Assembly: GCA_030762175.1 (NCBI GenBank)
Contig: CM060831.1
Span: 80,693,001-80,757,000 of the forward strand
DNA from: Metallyticus violacea
Lineage: Eukaryota > Arthropoda > Insecta > Mantodea > Metallyticidae
Length of the DNA: 64,000 nt
Reading direction: 5' to 3'
Made by a program: the position numbers and the translations under genes. Below, in pieces: positions 44,190 to 56,520 of this stretch (the stretch's first letter is position 1; every line of letters starts with the position of its first letter). The notes under the pieces are model-generated. The model was not told the DNA's origin. It ran no database searches and saw only the letters and a program-made list of their open reading frames with translations.

Positions 44190-45422
44190 GCAACACTCTC
44201 AAAAATTTTCGAAAAAATAATAGTACACAGACTACAACCATACCTGACACAGAAAAATATCCTACCAAATTCACAAGCAGGATTCCGGAGCCATGTAACA
44301 ATCGAAGACCAATTAGTAAAATTAATGACATGCCTCCAAGACGCATTTAACAAAAATAAATTCACAATAATGTGTTTATTAGATGTCCAAGCAGCATTCG
44401 ATAGCGTATGGATCAATGGATTATTATATAAAATGCACACACTAAACATCCCAAAGAGAATTACGCGATGGACAGCAAGTTTCTTAAGCGGAAGAACTGG
44501 TCACATAAACATCAACCGTAACCTTTCACAACCATTCCAAATAACTGCAGGAACACCGCAAGGAAGCTCAATATCAGGACTCCTGTACATAATTTATGCA
44601 TCTGACATACCACAACCAATACACCCACAAGTAAAACTGACACAATACGCTGATGACACCAATTATTGGTTAACCGCAACCCAATTCTTAGGAGCAAAAA
44701 ACAGGATAGAAAAACAGTTAAAACAATTCGAAGCATGGGCAAACAAATGGAGAATATAGATTAACCCCCAAAAAACCCAAACAATTGTAATAAAACCAAA
44801 ATTAAAACAAGAACAACGGGACCTAGTAATAACTATAGCTAACAAAAACATAAAAGCCAAGAGAATTGTAAAATACTTAGGAGTCAAAATACAAAATAAA
44901 CTAAACACCAAAAATCACTTCACTGAAAAAATAAGACAGGCCAAAACAGCTGTAAAAACAATACAACACCTCACAAACATCAAAAAAGAAGGACTCAAAC
45001 CACAGACGCTCCGCCACATGTACTTAGCATTGATAAGACCAATCCTAACATATGCATCCATAGTAACTTATATCATGTCATCCAAACACATAAAAAACAA
45101 AATAGAAGCCTATGAACGAAAAACCATACGACAGATACTGCATTTTCACCCATGCCTTAAAAATGAAGCAACGTATAAACTAGCAAACATAATCCCACTC
45201 AGAGAACACATAAAACAAAAATGCATCAACTACATCGCAAAAACATCTGAACGACCATACAGAAAAGAGCTAATAAACACAGCACAAAACATCCAACCAG
45301 CTACCAAATCACACATCAAGAATCCAATCGAACCTCCATTATTAACATTAATAAAAATATTTGACGAAGAGCAAATAACATCTGAGCAAATTCAAGAATA
45401 CCTAGACAAACTGGTTTCATAA
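44190..45422 (+). pseudogene. LINE reverse transcriptase (Jockey-like), 5'-truncated
   Basis: The frame is open from the insertion point: LSKIFEKIIVHRLQPYL, LPNSQAGFRSH (RT motifs), LLDVQAAFDSVW (motif A, catalytic Asp), TPQGSSISGLLYIIYASDI (motif B), QYADDTNYW (motif C, catalytic Asp pair), WANKWRI, then a TAG at 44757-44759. The same frame resumes INPQKTQTIV, KYLGVKIQNKLN, LRHMYLALIRPILTYAS and ends at TAA 45420-45422 after QEYLDKLVS. One in-frame stop is the only lesion downstream of the truncation, so the insertion is fairly young. The parent protein copies LINE RNA at nicked target DNA. Jockey-clade assignment is by motif style; I did not see RNase H. Confidence 0.93.
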
Positions 45423-45720
45423 CAACCAAGCCAAACAAAAACAAAATATAAAACCAAAAGACCGTGGCGCCAAATTTAAAAAAAAAAAAAACTGGGCAAA
45501 CCTGACACACCCAATACAATAATAACATAAAGACAAATGACCACGACTATGAACTATCCCCACCACTAAACTCACTAACGTGACTGGAAGATGCGGTGCG
45601 TTCGCTTCAGAAGACTCCAGCAAAAATAAAAACTGCAAACGGGGCTGAAGAGGAGAATATCTTAAAACAGCCTTGGGGTGGTCACGCACCCCTAAACTTA
45701 CACTAATCATCATCATCATC
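44190..45720 (+). mobile_element. 5'-truncated LINE with 10-bp TSD
   Basis: It is inserted in family C. 'acatggaacc' occurs at 44180-44189 and again at 45721-45730. The body is a reverse transcriptase C-terminal half, a 3' UTR (45423-45703) with an A run at 45479-45491, and a terminal (ATC)n tail at 45704-45720. The 1531-bp length shows strong 5' truncation. Confidence 0.95.
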
Positions 45721-46455
45721 ACATGGAACCGATAGGATCTCCCTTCCAGAGGTTATTCCCTTGTCTTTTCACCCCCGTATGTAAACAGCTTTCGCCCTTA
45801 GCTAACATGACAAAAACACAGCTCTCTAACTGTAAGCAAAATAAACATCTTTTCAAGGACTATGCTTTAGAATTCTCTCCAGAAAACATCGGTTTGCCTG
45901 GGTCATCTTTACAGATATTGTTACAATTAGCAACCGAAATTTCCAGGTCAGATTTTATGGCTGGGGTAGCTTTCTGCACTCTTGCGAGAAAATAACATTT
46001 TACACATAACTGAACACTTGTACAGGAAATAAAATGACATTATACCCATGACTATAATAAGGAAGTTACATAAAATTACTTGCTGTAATTATTCTAATTA
46101 AATGTGGGGGTGGCAACTTATAAATACTGTTTCAATCTTGTATCGGGAATTCATATACAAGAGCTAAAATCTAGTGGGTTTAGATCAGTAGAGCAAGGAG
46201 ACCAGGGAATTATCCACTTCTATCTATTTGTCTGTCACGAAATCTGCTATTTAGGACATTTTGAACCTTTCATGCAAGAAAGAATTTCATGTGGTATGCT
46301 GTGTGTTTCCTATGATTAATGTACTATGAAAAGTTGTAGAAGACGAGGTCCAACATGGAAATAAAGCGTTTCCGGACCCATATCCATATAACATATTTTC
46401 TTCTTCTACGTGTGAGGAATGTGTCCTGAAAGTTTGGCCATACTTATTGTTACAT

Positions 46456-47285
46456 CCAAAATTTTTATGGAATACTGAAGCTACCTAGTTAGAATCACGT
46501 TCATCCTCCACGTAACAAAATATAGTTCAATCAGCAAGGTCAGGGACTATTTCGTTCATTGTTTAAAGTTTTGCATTGCTTTTTATGTCTGTATTCAGCA
46601 AACACTGTTAATTTTTTATTATTTTTTTGTACATATCACGAGGAGGGCTGCTTGAATTTTAAATGTCTTTTTAAATACGTCATGATAAAGGTGGTAGAAA
46701 TCTGATGGTTTGCCTTCGTTTTGACACTTTTCAATATACTCTATATTGCATTGTTTTGATGTTTAATCCATTTGCAATGATGATTTGATGAAAAATGGAT
46801 AAATAATATTCGATAATAACAAACTAGAAGAAAAGTTGTCGTTTTCTTGAATAATGACAGGAAAACGCTTTATTTGACTCCTAGCCTCTGCCACTCACAG
46901 TATCAGGCACACACTACTGATAGATGCCTTCTTTTCTGAATAATTACATTAAATTGCCCTTTTACTAATTTATACAAATTTCCATAGACTTTTTGCACAT
47001 TTCTTGTTTTGCAGATGTTTTTGACTTGCAATCTATATTCACCAAGTTTATGACAGTGCGACGTACGAATTGTTTTAACTGCTGTACTATGTTCATTTAT
47101 TATTTGGGAGAAAGAGCCCGTTAAGAATGTACGTTTGCGGCGGTTGGTTGTTAGAAAGAATTGCTAACACTTTTCTCATTGATAACCTGGAAGAGTGAAA
47201 TATGTTTCATAATATGATTTGGTGAATAAAAAAAGTTTTGATTTAACAAACTTCCACTCACCAGCATAGCCAAGCAGGTGAACAT
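46456..47285. other. Unassigned AT-rich DNA
   Basis: Nothing recognisable. Confidence 0.5.
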
Positions 47286-47299
47286 CGTAAAGGCATATA

Positions 47300-47470
47300 C
47301 AAGCTGTCTCCTCCTTTCTTTCAAGGATAGGCCACTGCTGTCCCATTCCGAGGTTAATTGTATCATTTCATCTTCTTCTAGGACGATCCAAGTCACTTTC
47401 CCAACAGGTTGGTAAAAATATGCTTGCCGTGGTAGTTTGTCTGCGCCCATTCTCTCTATATGATGCCAAT
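47300..47470 (-). pseudogene. LINE-type ORF2 C-terminal fragment
   Basis: Read from about 47470 on minus: HHIERMGADKLPRQAYFYQP, then after a diverged stretch EWDSSGLSLKERRRQ. The 'H..RM..D.LP..A..Y.P.G' pattern is the common end of insect LINE endonuclease-RT proteins (RTE/CR1-like, often labelled craniofacial development protein 2-like). The rest of the element is absent. The frame runs on without stop to 47151 but past about 47300 it resembles nothing. Confidence 0.5.
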
Positions 47471-49179
47471 TTTTCTGATAGTCTTTAATTTCATCAGTAA
47501 TATTATTTATTTTAGTTCATACAAGATTTCTTAAAAGTTAATATTTGTGAGCAAAAGAGTAGATTTGTGCGTCATATTGGTGGAAGAGTCCGGGTATGTC
47601 ATACAACGCGACACGTGATTTTTGTTTCCTGTACCAGCAGATGGCAGTATGTTCCGTGCTTTATGTGTTCTCTACGGATACATTTTGACTTCATGCGTGG
47701 TTTTGTTTGCTGTGATAGTGTCAATACATGCCAGGCAATGTCTTCAAGAAGAATTATATCCTGGTTTTCTGCCGCACCAGCAAAGAAACTCAAAACAGAA
47801 GCATCTGGAAAAGCATAAGAGATACTGAAAGCTCCAACAAAACTATCTGAAACCAACTTAAATTCATTATAACATTATCTTCCACTCCGCAACGTGTTCC
47901 TGGTTCGACACAATCAAAAAGAAGAGGAAGAAGGAGAATTTGTCAAAAAATGAATGACACGTTTTTAAAAAAAGTAATTTAGGGCATTAAAATGGATTAT
48001 GATTATGATTAATTAAGATTACTGCATACTGGTAGTCGCACATGTAGAATTCAATATGCAGTTTTAAAAGCTTCACCTGTACGCACTACTTTTTAAAATG
48101 GTGATCGATAAAGGTTAAAAATACACCACATTCAGCTATAATTGAGAATTTAAATTAAAGTTAAACCCAACATGTGTGATTCGTGAACGAGTGGTCTGCG
48201 TTTTAAACGTCGACGTTTCTGATTGGGCTTTTATTTCCCAGGTTTTTTCAATCCTCGTCCACGCTGTTAAAAAACAATTACAAATGTTATTAGATCGCGC
48301 TAAAACTTAACTCGCAAACTATCTCCGTATCATTGTTGATTATAACCTCAAATTTGAGCCTGAAAGCTGCATCAGCTGGTGGAATCAAGCAAGGCATTTG
48401 TTTAGGTTTCTCTCTAGGACTTTCCTCAATTTTCATGCTGAATATCGCAGCCTAGACCTCTTCAAATCTGTTCTTTATAACAAAAACAGTTCACAATAAT
48501 TAAATACTGTGTCTATTCTCATAGTCATTAATGAAACATGACAAAATATTAATTGTTATTGTTGTGGCGTTACGATACAAATTCTGAAACACAGATATTC
48601 AAAAATCCAAAGGTATTGTAGTTTTCCAAGGCAAAGTTATTCAGTATTCAGAAGCAGTAGAAGAATGGCGTCTTGTTTTGATTGTTTCATTAACAGTTTA
48701 TGACTGATGTCATTGAGCGCCATCATTATTACTACAGATTTAGTTTTAACAGTACTTTTGTCTACTTAAGGCTGCTTTAGCGTGATAAATTTAGCACGCC
48801 AGTATCACGAACTCTAGAACATCTAATCGATATTATATGTTCGATATAAGGTAACCCTCTTCACCCACTTTTCAGGCAGGGCTCGGTAAAAACGTTATCA
48901 GCTGACGATGACAGAGCAGCATAAACTCTGAATTGCCTATAAATATAATAATATTTCGTTTCTCTACCTAAACACACAACACGCGTTTTCTACCAGTAGC
49001 CTTTTTGTACCCAAAACATCTGTCATTAATTATCTCTGGTCATGAGCGGATTTTTGGGTGAGAAGGGGTAGATTAAAATGAAATGATTTATTCTTAAAGG
49101 TGGATGAAGATGGTGAGGGAACAAGAATTATATACTTAATAGTTGAGTCATCCATGGTCACATGTTCTTACAACAAGCA
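47471..49179. other. Unassigned DNA
   Basis: A plus frame at 47567-47818 ends MSSRRIISWFSAAPAKKLKT, vaguely like the start of transposon-derived zinc-finger proteins; not callable. Nothing else. Confidence 0.45.
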
Positions 49180-50480
49180 TTAGAAGGTGAAACGGAAAAT
49201 ATCCGATTTAACTACCTAAACACTCATTGATAGCAGTAGTTTAATTATATTATTTTAATAAGTTCATTTTCATATGTTCATATATTACGTAAAGAATATA
49301 CTGCTCAATATAAAGTCACAAACATGTAATAGTAATAATTATTTAGGTATATTATTTTAAGAAGTTCATTTACGTATGTTATTACGTAAGATAAAGGCTG
49401 TAATATTTGATTTAAAACTCAAAACATTCATTGATAATGTCGTTTTAATCATAAAGTTAATAAGTTCTTTTGCACATTTTTAATATTAGGTAAGGGCTTT
49501 AATTTTCAACTCAAATAACAAACATTCGTTGTACCAAGTTTTAAATCGTATAAATCTAATAAGCTCATTTGTATAGATTTCATGTATCAGATAAGGCTAT
49601 TACAATGTACGTCTTAATGTTTGTTTGTTGATCTTTGTGACAATACTCAATAATATAAATGCAACGGTTCAAAGGAACACATACATAGCCAAGAATATGA
49701 AAATATTAAACTACAGATAAGAAAATTGTAATATTAAGTGAATCAACCAATGGCAAGCGTAACAACATTAACAATGTGTACCAAGAATGAAACACGAGAC
49801 ACACAGCTTTGTTGCGACTAAATAGAAATTAATGAATTTCATTCGCTTAGTGTACGTATGTTGAAAATATAATACATTGTAATGTATAGTATTATTACAA
49901 TTCTATTGTAATAAGTGACGGTTTTATCTCAAAATTTGTTAGTTATGCGTTGGATTCCGTAGAGAGAAGTTGTGTTTTAAATCCCATTAGTAGAAATCAT
50001 GGTTCTTACTCCGTATAAAGAAACACTATTTTAACATTACGTAAAGATAAGCGTGGATTAACATATCGTGAAAGATATTACAAAATTATTATTGCGGTAA
50101 TGATAGAAGTTACAAGTTTGAATTAATATCCATATAGGAAAATAGTATACGAGTTACAACAGAACATAAAGCACAGTTTTCAAAAGAGAAATATAAATTA
50201 TATTACGTCTGTCTGTATTCAGTCTGCATGTAATAATATTCTCAGAGCATAGAAAAGTGTACAGTTGTGTGGTAATAACAAAACATTAATAAACTCCGTG
50301 GATTTCTACACATTGTGATTTTGTTATACTTAAAGACACACTCCTTTCACCCCAGAAACATCAATCTGAGCAATCCAGCTATAATAACAAACCCTGAACT
50401 AGTCAAGCATATTGTGCCGGTAGTTAGGAACAACGTCAACGTCGACAACGTCGGCGTCGTCAATATTTCCGCTACAAAGG
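49180..50480 (+). repeat. Interspersed repeat R1, copy 3
   Basis: It matches copy 2 in inverted orientation and copy 1 in direct orientation (from 49916). 49215-49610 is the tandem-unit part ('aataagttcattt', 'cattcattgataat'), and 49640-50475 is the unique part. It begins sharply at 'aaacggaaaatatccgattt'. Confidence 0.85.
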
Positions 50481-50856
50481 TTAGTAAAGGCAAAAATTAA
50501 ACTCAAAAGATATCAACAAAAGGTTTGAAAGTCTAGAAACTAGCGTAATGGTGCTTGTTTTCCTGCTCTCTTTCTGTTATGTAACAGTTGGTCAGACGAA
50601 AGGAATGATGGGGAGAGTAAATAGTTTTCTTCTTCTTCTTCTTCTTCTTCTTCTTCTTCTTCTTCTTCTTCTTCTTCTTCCACAAGGCCTGTCAACCTGT
50701 TCCGTCCTCAATTAAGCATATCACTTTATCTTGTTCTTGGTCTTTCTACTTGGCGGTATCTTCTAGGTTCATAATTTAGTAACATTTTTGGTATCCGTTC
50801 CTCTTTCATTCTTAATATATGCTGATATCAATTATTTTTATTTTCATTAATTTTTA

Positions 50857-50894
<38 letters not shown>

Positions 50895-51130
50895 GAAATA
50901 TAAAAATAAAGTAATACTATTAACAATGTAACTAATTAACGTAATAATAGAAGTAGATACGGATAAAACACTTAAAGTCACACTTGAAATTGCAAATATA
51001 AACTGTTTCCTCATTTTGTTTGTCTAAGAGAGTAAATCCAGCTACTGCTGTTAAAAATCTCACCGCTGCGGTTTCAATTCTTTCCCTTTGTGTCGTATTC
51101 ATAGTCCAGTTTTTATTTCCATATATTAGT
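50481..51130. other. Unassigned DNA with two microsatellites
   Basis: (TTC)n at about 50627-50680 and (AT)n at 50860-50890. No gene seen. Confidence 0.7.
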
Positions 51131-51378
51131 CGGTCCTGGTGGTCTAGTGGTATCCATACTTGCTTCGTAGACCCAAGTACAATCCCGGCCAGGGTCGATA
51201 ATTTTTTGGTCGGTGAAAAAATCTGCAGTAAAGCCGTGGGTCCCGTGTCGTAGATTTACGGCACGGCACGTAAAATAACCCCAAGCCTGAAAGAAGAGAC
51301 CTGTAAAATTGATTACGCCCTGAATTGAATGGAACGCTGATGACCTTGGGTTTTAAAGATCGTCCGTAAATAAACAAA
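51131..51378 (+). repeat. SINE-B copy
   Basis: Head 'ggtcctggtggtctagtggt' followed by a body with several short deletions. Tail near 51375. No TSD found. Confidence 0.9.
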
Positions 51379-54300
51379 AAATCAACTTTCATTTTTTGCC
51401 ATTGGTACTGTCATTTACTGTCGAATTATTATACAGAATTTCATTTGCGTTGCTTTTGATGTCTTGTTCTTTAATGTTTTCTTTATGTTCCATTCATTTG
51501 TCTTAATTTATTTAGTTTTATATTCAGACCTTCATTTTTACTGTGTGACACATTAAAGCTAAACACTTGTTTCATTACTTCCTCATTAATAAATATCTTA
51601 CATGGTTATGCCCTTTAAATTCCAAAGATTTTATTTTGGTTGTTGAAATCTTAAAATTATATGTCTCTGATATATTTCGGGACACTTTTTACGTTTCCTC
51701 AAAAATAACCTGATCGTCAACAAACGAAAGTGTTTTAACTTATGTCTGTTAATTTGAATACCCCCTGTAGAATAGTTTTTCCATTCTTTAAGTGTTTCGT
51801 CTATATATGTAAAAATATATTTATAAATCCTAAATGTTGACCTGATTTACAAATGTTATCATTAATAATGCGCATTGTATTCTGATATTATCCGAAGCTT
51901 AAAGCGAAATTAAGGAAGAAATTTGATAGTGTAAATATCAGCATTGCTTAAGAAGAAATTGCGGGAAATAAATATCGTACTTCAGCTTTGAAACTCTTGT
52001 TCACTAAAATACTTAAAACAAAGTTGAGTTAAAAAGCAGCTTGCGTGCGGCGGCATTACACTTAGCCACCACACTTGTCGGTCTTCAGCGCGGAAACTGA
52101 CCGCCAAAGTAGAAGAGAGAAGGTGTGTGGGTCACACTTCCAGTTGCATCCTTTTCATCGCCAGAAGTTGTCAAAATGTTCGCATTTTCGTGCTTATCCG
52201 TGGCAAAGGGCAGTAATTATAAACGTAGTACCGTGTCGCCTAATGAAGGGAGTGAAATCATTTGATAATGCACAGGGAGTTAAGGTATAACTTCAAGTAA
52301 TTCACTTTGATGTCATGTGTTTACAATTTGCTAGAGTGTTAGTTTCCTTAGGCGACGTATATTATTTTTAGTTTCTTGAAGCGGTCATAGCCTAGGGCTT
52401 GGACAGCGTTTTCCAACATTCCAGTTGTCAACGCGCTGAAATAGCTCGACACAAGTACTGTCGTATCTTTATAGACATGGCTGTTCAATATCGTATGATT
52501 ATCATTTTTACAGACACAATTTCTCTTGTTAAAACTCAGTTTGACAATCAACGCGTATGTACACTTAGTAATAATCTGATCTCTGTAAAACGAGGAACAA
52601 TTTGCTGCTCTGAAGTTCTGCTTCGTCTTCAACTGAGGCTCACGAACTGTTGAAAGGGAATTTTGCTCTTTAATAGAGCGAAACTCGAAGATGATTTAAA
52701 ATGTTAACAGAGGGGAGGTAATTAATTGCAAAGGAACTTGAGTTCTAATGCAAGAAAACTTAACAGCACTACTGTCATTGTGAGAGAGAATCGTCAAATA
52801 AGATTAAGAACACTTACGTAAATTTTGAAACTTTTACTGGGTGTCAACCACAAGTTGGTAATCACAAAGGACGTATTTGCTAAGATAGCTGATTCCCGAA
52901 CAAAAGAACGTTCCGTGCGGTTTGCATGCAGTTGAAGATGCCCAGTTTGTTTACCAGCCTATAGTACCTACATTATCAATTTTATACCATATAAAATCTG
53001 AAAAAATTTGTTTCATGCAACACAATTAAAATTTCAGGATCTATACATTTTAAATTGTTTATACATAGGTCGAGAAATCGCATCGCATTCCTTCTTTACA
53101 ACAATTCCTTTACATACAGCACAATGCAGGTAAACAAAATAGATTTAATTTTGGTGATATGCTGTACCGGTAAAGTCTGTTTATCGTAAGTTTATAGTGG
53201 ATGTTAATAAAAGCACATGGCGGAAGTAATTTTGCTTGGCCCGACCAGCCTCTTTACTCCCAAATTAGCTCAGAAAGTAGTGCCGCTTATTAAACAAACA
53301 TATTTGCTTATTTGTAAGATTTTCTTTTTCGTAATATTACTTATAGCGTAAATGAACTATTTAATTATTAAACAGAGAGCACAAACGCATATTTTTATTG
53401 CTACTATTTCACAAAATGTAGACCGTAAAACATAACCTTGCTAAGCTGTCATTTGAAACTGGCAGTGAACACGGTTCTGGTCTGCGTATAATTAAGTGTT
53501 TGTTTCTTCCTTTTCCTCTTTTAATACTTCAAATGTAAACAGAATTTACGAAAGGACAAAGCAACAAACAGAATATATGCTCGAGATAGCTGTTAGCAGA
53601 CATTATTGTGCTAGTAAATTCGAGAGCCAAGGCCGGGACGCGGGTTAATACATTAATATAAAGTTACGATGAATAGAGAATAGTAAGAAACCTGCTGTAT
53701 TTGCTAATTCGTTAATTGATATAACCTTTATGATAATTTTAATCAATCTAACATTTTGAGGTTCCTAAAAAACTACTATAGGAAAGGAAATGTAGATCGG
53801 GTTAGAGGAAGGGGCAGAAAAGCGACTTCTAACACTAAAGAACAGCAGAAATGTGGAATAATTTAATGTTTTCAGTCTAAGTTAAATCGGCATGTTCGTG
53901 CCTCGTAGAAGAGGTGAAGAATTGATGCTTAGAAACACAACATAAACAGTGAAGTACTTACAAGAAGTAATTTCCGCAGGAATAAAGATCGCCTGAACTT
54001 CGTAAGTGGCACTTAGACGACTGACACAAGACTTTGAAGTTAAATTCTACGATTAATCATAATTATAATGGAGCAAGAGTTATGTTGATGCAATTGTAAC
54101 CCATTTCTACACTTCAGAGAAACATTTTTTTTTTTTTTAAAAAACAGTATGCAGGTTCTAGATTGGCCTGGATCTCAATCCATTTGAAAACCGTTGCAAG
54201 GTTATGGGGAATGGGTGAAGAATGCAAGGAATAAACGGGAACTGTAGATGACCTTATATGGTTTAATGAACTGAATAAAGTGTACATTAAGAATACAGCC

Positions 54301-54400
54301 CTGTCGATGCTCTATGGCAAGCAGTGAATCAAACGTATGCTGAATTAATAAAATATAAATGGCAACAGAGAGACAGTTCTACATTTCCAGAAGCTGAAAA
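51379..54400. other. Long unassigned interval
   Basis: The largest interval here without a recognised repeat. 52040-52270 is GC-richer and contains ATG at 52176 (context 'gtcaaaATG') opening 29 codons (MFAFSCLSVAKGSNYKRSTV...) to TGA 52263-52265. This could be a first exon or chance. 52399-52653 has an 84-codon plus frame of no known family. T/A runs lie at 54127-54145. Confidence 0.4.
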
Positions 54401-54414
54401 TATACGAGGGTAGG

Positions 54415-55290
54415 TCCATAAGTTTCCGGCCTCGCCGATAAGGCTTATCGCCTTCTCAAAACCCTTATCTGGTGCTGTGTTCAGTTGTTCAGATATAGTT
54501 GCATAAAGAAGGCTATGTGTAGAAAATTGTGACATGTTCAAAATGGAGTTTCGAGCTGTTATTAAGTTCTTCACAAAAGAAGGACTTACTCCAAATGAAA
54601 TTAAACAGCGATTGGACGGTGTATATGGAGAAGCATCCCGCTCATATTCTATCGTAAAGAATGGGACAAAATTTTTCGAATGGGTCGAGAAAGCATTGAA
54701 GACGAAGAACGTGCAAGTCGACCCTTGGAGGTGCGCACTCCTGAAAACATCCCTCGTTCTTGTGGAAGGAGAAATTATGGAAGACCGGCGGCTCAAAGTT
54801 ACAGAAATAGCAGCAAGGCTGGGCCTTTCTAAAACAACAGTCCTTTGAATTATTCATGAACATTTAAACACGAATAAGGTTAGAGCAAGATGGGTGCCTA
54901 GACTTCTTTCCTCAGTCCAAAAGCAGCAACGAGCCATCTGTTGTCAGGCATTTTTGGAGCTGTGTCGAGGCAACGAGAGAGAAGTTCTGCAAATCATTGT
55001 TACAAGAGATGAAACTATGATCCTATACTATGATTTCTTGTCCAAAAGAGAATCAACGGAGTGGGAGACGTAAACTTGGCGAAGCACCGCCTCTAAAGGC
55101 CAAGGTCACTCAGTCAACCAAGATCATGGCCTCTATCTTTTGGGACTGTGAGGGAATACTCACTGACTTCAAGAAAAGGAACATCACAGTAAATGGGGAG
55201 TACTGTGCTGGCCTACTGCACAGACTACGTGCTTCCACCAAAGAGAAAAAACGAGGAAAGGTGAGTGGTGGTGTGCGCGCTCTGTGGGTA
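54415..55290 (+). mobile_element. Mariner family M, 3'-truncated
   Basis: TA (54413-54414), then CGAGGGTAGGTCCATAAGTT and the 5' UTR. The element stops in the transposase near 55290 (GGVRA instead of the expected HDNAP motif) and runs into a T-rich unrelated segment. The 3' TIR is absent. Confidence 0.92.
54537..55290 (+). pseudogene. Mariner transposase pseudogene, truncated
   Basis: It starts MFKMEFRAVIKFFTKEGLTP, then NEIKQRLDGVYGEA. A frameshift near 54655-54670 and another near 54745 move the helix-turn-helix part (VEGEIMEDRRLKVTEIAARL). A TGA follows TTVL at 54846. The first Asp site is altered ('acaagagatgaaac': RDET instead of GDET). MASIFWDCEGI is readable at 55123-55155. Both later catalytic Asp residues are missing owing to truncation. 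Confidence 0.9.
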
Positions 55291-55430
55291 AGTTTTTTTT
55301 TTTTTTTTTTCCTTCGGAGTTTTTCCTTATTCTGGGAGGGTGAATGTCGGATAGCTTTAAGGCCCAAGGATATTATTTGATTTTATTCATCCCTACAGAC
55401 TTAACCAATAGCATTCTGTCCACCATCTAC
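55291..55430 (+). other. Segment truncating the mariner
   Basis: It opens with a T run (55293-55310) and contains 'gagtttttccttattctggg', slightly like 17020-17070. It may be another SINE-like tail. Confidence 0.3.
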
Positions 55431-55439
55431 AAATGTCGC

Positions 55440-55729
55440 AAATGAATGAATGAATGAATAGTGTTTAACGCCCGTTTTTGCTACAGAGGCACCACAGGCG
55501 ATGGACACTGGCGATACATGAAATGAAATGATATATTGGGAAAGGATTTATTTTTAAGGAAGGAAACGTTTCAGGCCTAAGTTTAGGGTACCTCCCCGGC
55601 ATTTGCCATTATGAGGACTGAGGAAAACCTGGAAAAAACTGTTCAAGAAGGACGGTCCTGGCGAGATTCGAACCCTAGACCTCCCGCTCACGAGTCCGAG
55701 ATTTAACGACCTCGGCCACTCGTGGCGGT
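55440..55729 (-). repeat. SINE-A copy with 8-bp TSD
   Basis: Flanked by 'aatgtcgc' at 55432-55439 and 55730-55737. Its tail is an (AATG)n run (55442-55458) instead of plain A. Confidence 0.92.
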
Positions 55730-55737
55730 AATGTCGC

Positions 55738-56342
55738 GAGAAGATGAATGCAGTCAAAGAGACAACAAATAAAACTTTAAAAATAATACGTATATCTAAG
55801 TCGTTCTCGGTGTAACCCTTCAGCTGTTCAAGAATTTGTAGTTTCTTCCATGCACCGAGATTTTCACCACAACCCAAAGGGCGAACTGATGACATTTAGT
55901 GGCCACAAACGTGATGTAATTTTTTGATTAAAAGTTTTTATCCAAATACGCACAAACTACCTTACCGTAATGGGGAGGAGCTCCGTTATGCCAACAGTAG
56001 AGTTTACAAGGCCATTCATATAAATCCCGAGACCTGGTAGTAAATCTAAAGTAAATAGAAGTTTACAGTTACATTGTCATCAATAGAGCTTAGCCAACTC
56101 ACATAACGAGCTGATTGAATGCTTGCTCCTAAACAATCTGACTTTCCGTGAACCGGCTTGTTCACTTACAACGGTTTTCTTGCTTGAAGATGACACAGTA
56201 TGCTACGAAATACACAATCGCCTAATCTATCTCTGGATCGTCTTTCATCAGCCCATGTGACAAACTAGAAATGTACAATATGAAGTAATATTTACGCAAA
56301 ATCCCTTGTATTGATCAATCAATCAAGTATCAGCTATCAGTT
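55738..56342. other. Unassigned DNA
   Basis: Nothing recognisable. Confidence 0.5.
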
Positions 56343-56520
56343 GTTTATTTATTTATTTACGGGCGTTCTTTAACATCAGCGTCGCATCAATTCAGAGCGT
56401 GAAACGGCCGATGATGTTTGTTCAGAGACCTCTTCTTTCAGGCTTGAGATTCCTTTACGTGTCCTAAATCAAGGACACGCGATCCAGGGCTTTACTTCCA
56501 TTCCGAAGCAAGCTGTCACG
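56343..56520 (-). repeat. SINE-B 3' fragment
   Basis: Tail and body to about 56515 ('cttccattccgaagcaagc'). The tRNA-like head is missing. Confidence 0.88.

Larger units (their letters stand above)
43407..46130 (+). repeat. Family C repeat, copy 1 (interrupted by LINE)
   Basis: 43407-44189 plus 45731-46130 align with 61947-63022: shared 'ttattctttca', 'gagaaaataacattttacac' and the ending 'gggggtggcaac' versus 'ggggatggcaat'. Without the LINE it is about 1.2 kb. No ORF; class unknown. Both copies begin 'ggtaattaaa' and end with a similar 'ggcaa(t/c)t' motif. Confidence 0.75.
43086..46455. mobile_element. Large foldback with about 200-bp inverted ends
   Basis: 43088-43300 and the complement of 46255-46455 share 'gtgtaacaataag', 'aaactttcaggacac', 'acaacttttcatagt' and 'gcataccaca'. 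Both arms encode the same transposase C-terminus pointing outward: YFEHFMWYAG on minus near 43265-43295, and GHFEPFMQERISCGM on plus near 46250-46295. So the arms are two inverted 3' ends of one DUF4817-type element. A repeat (family C) and a LINE lie between them. Confidence 0.75.
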
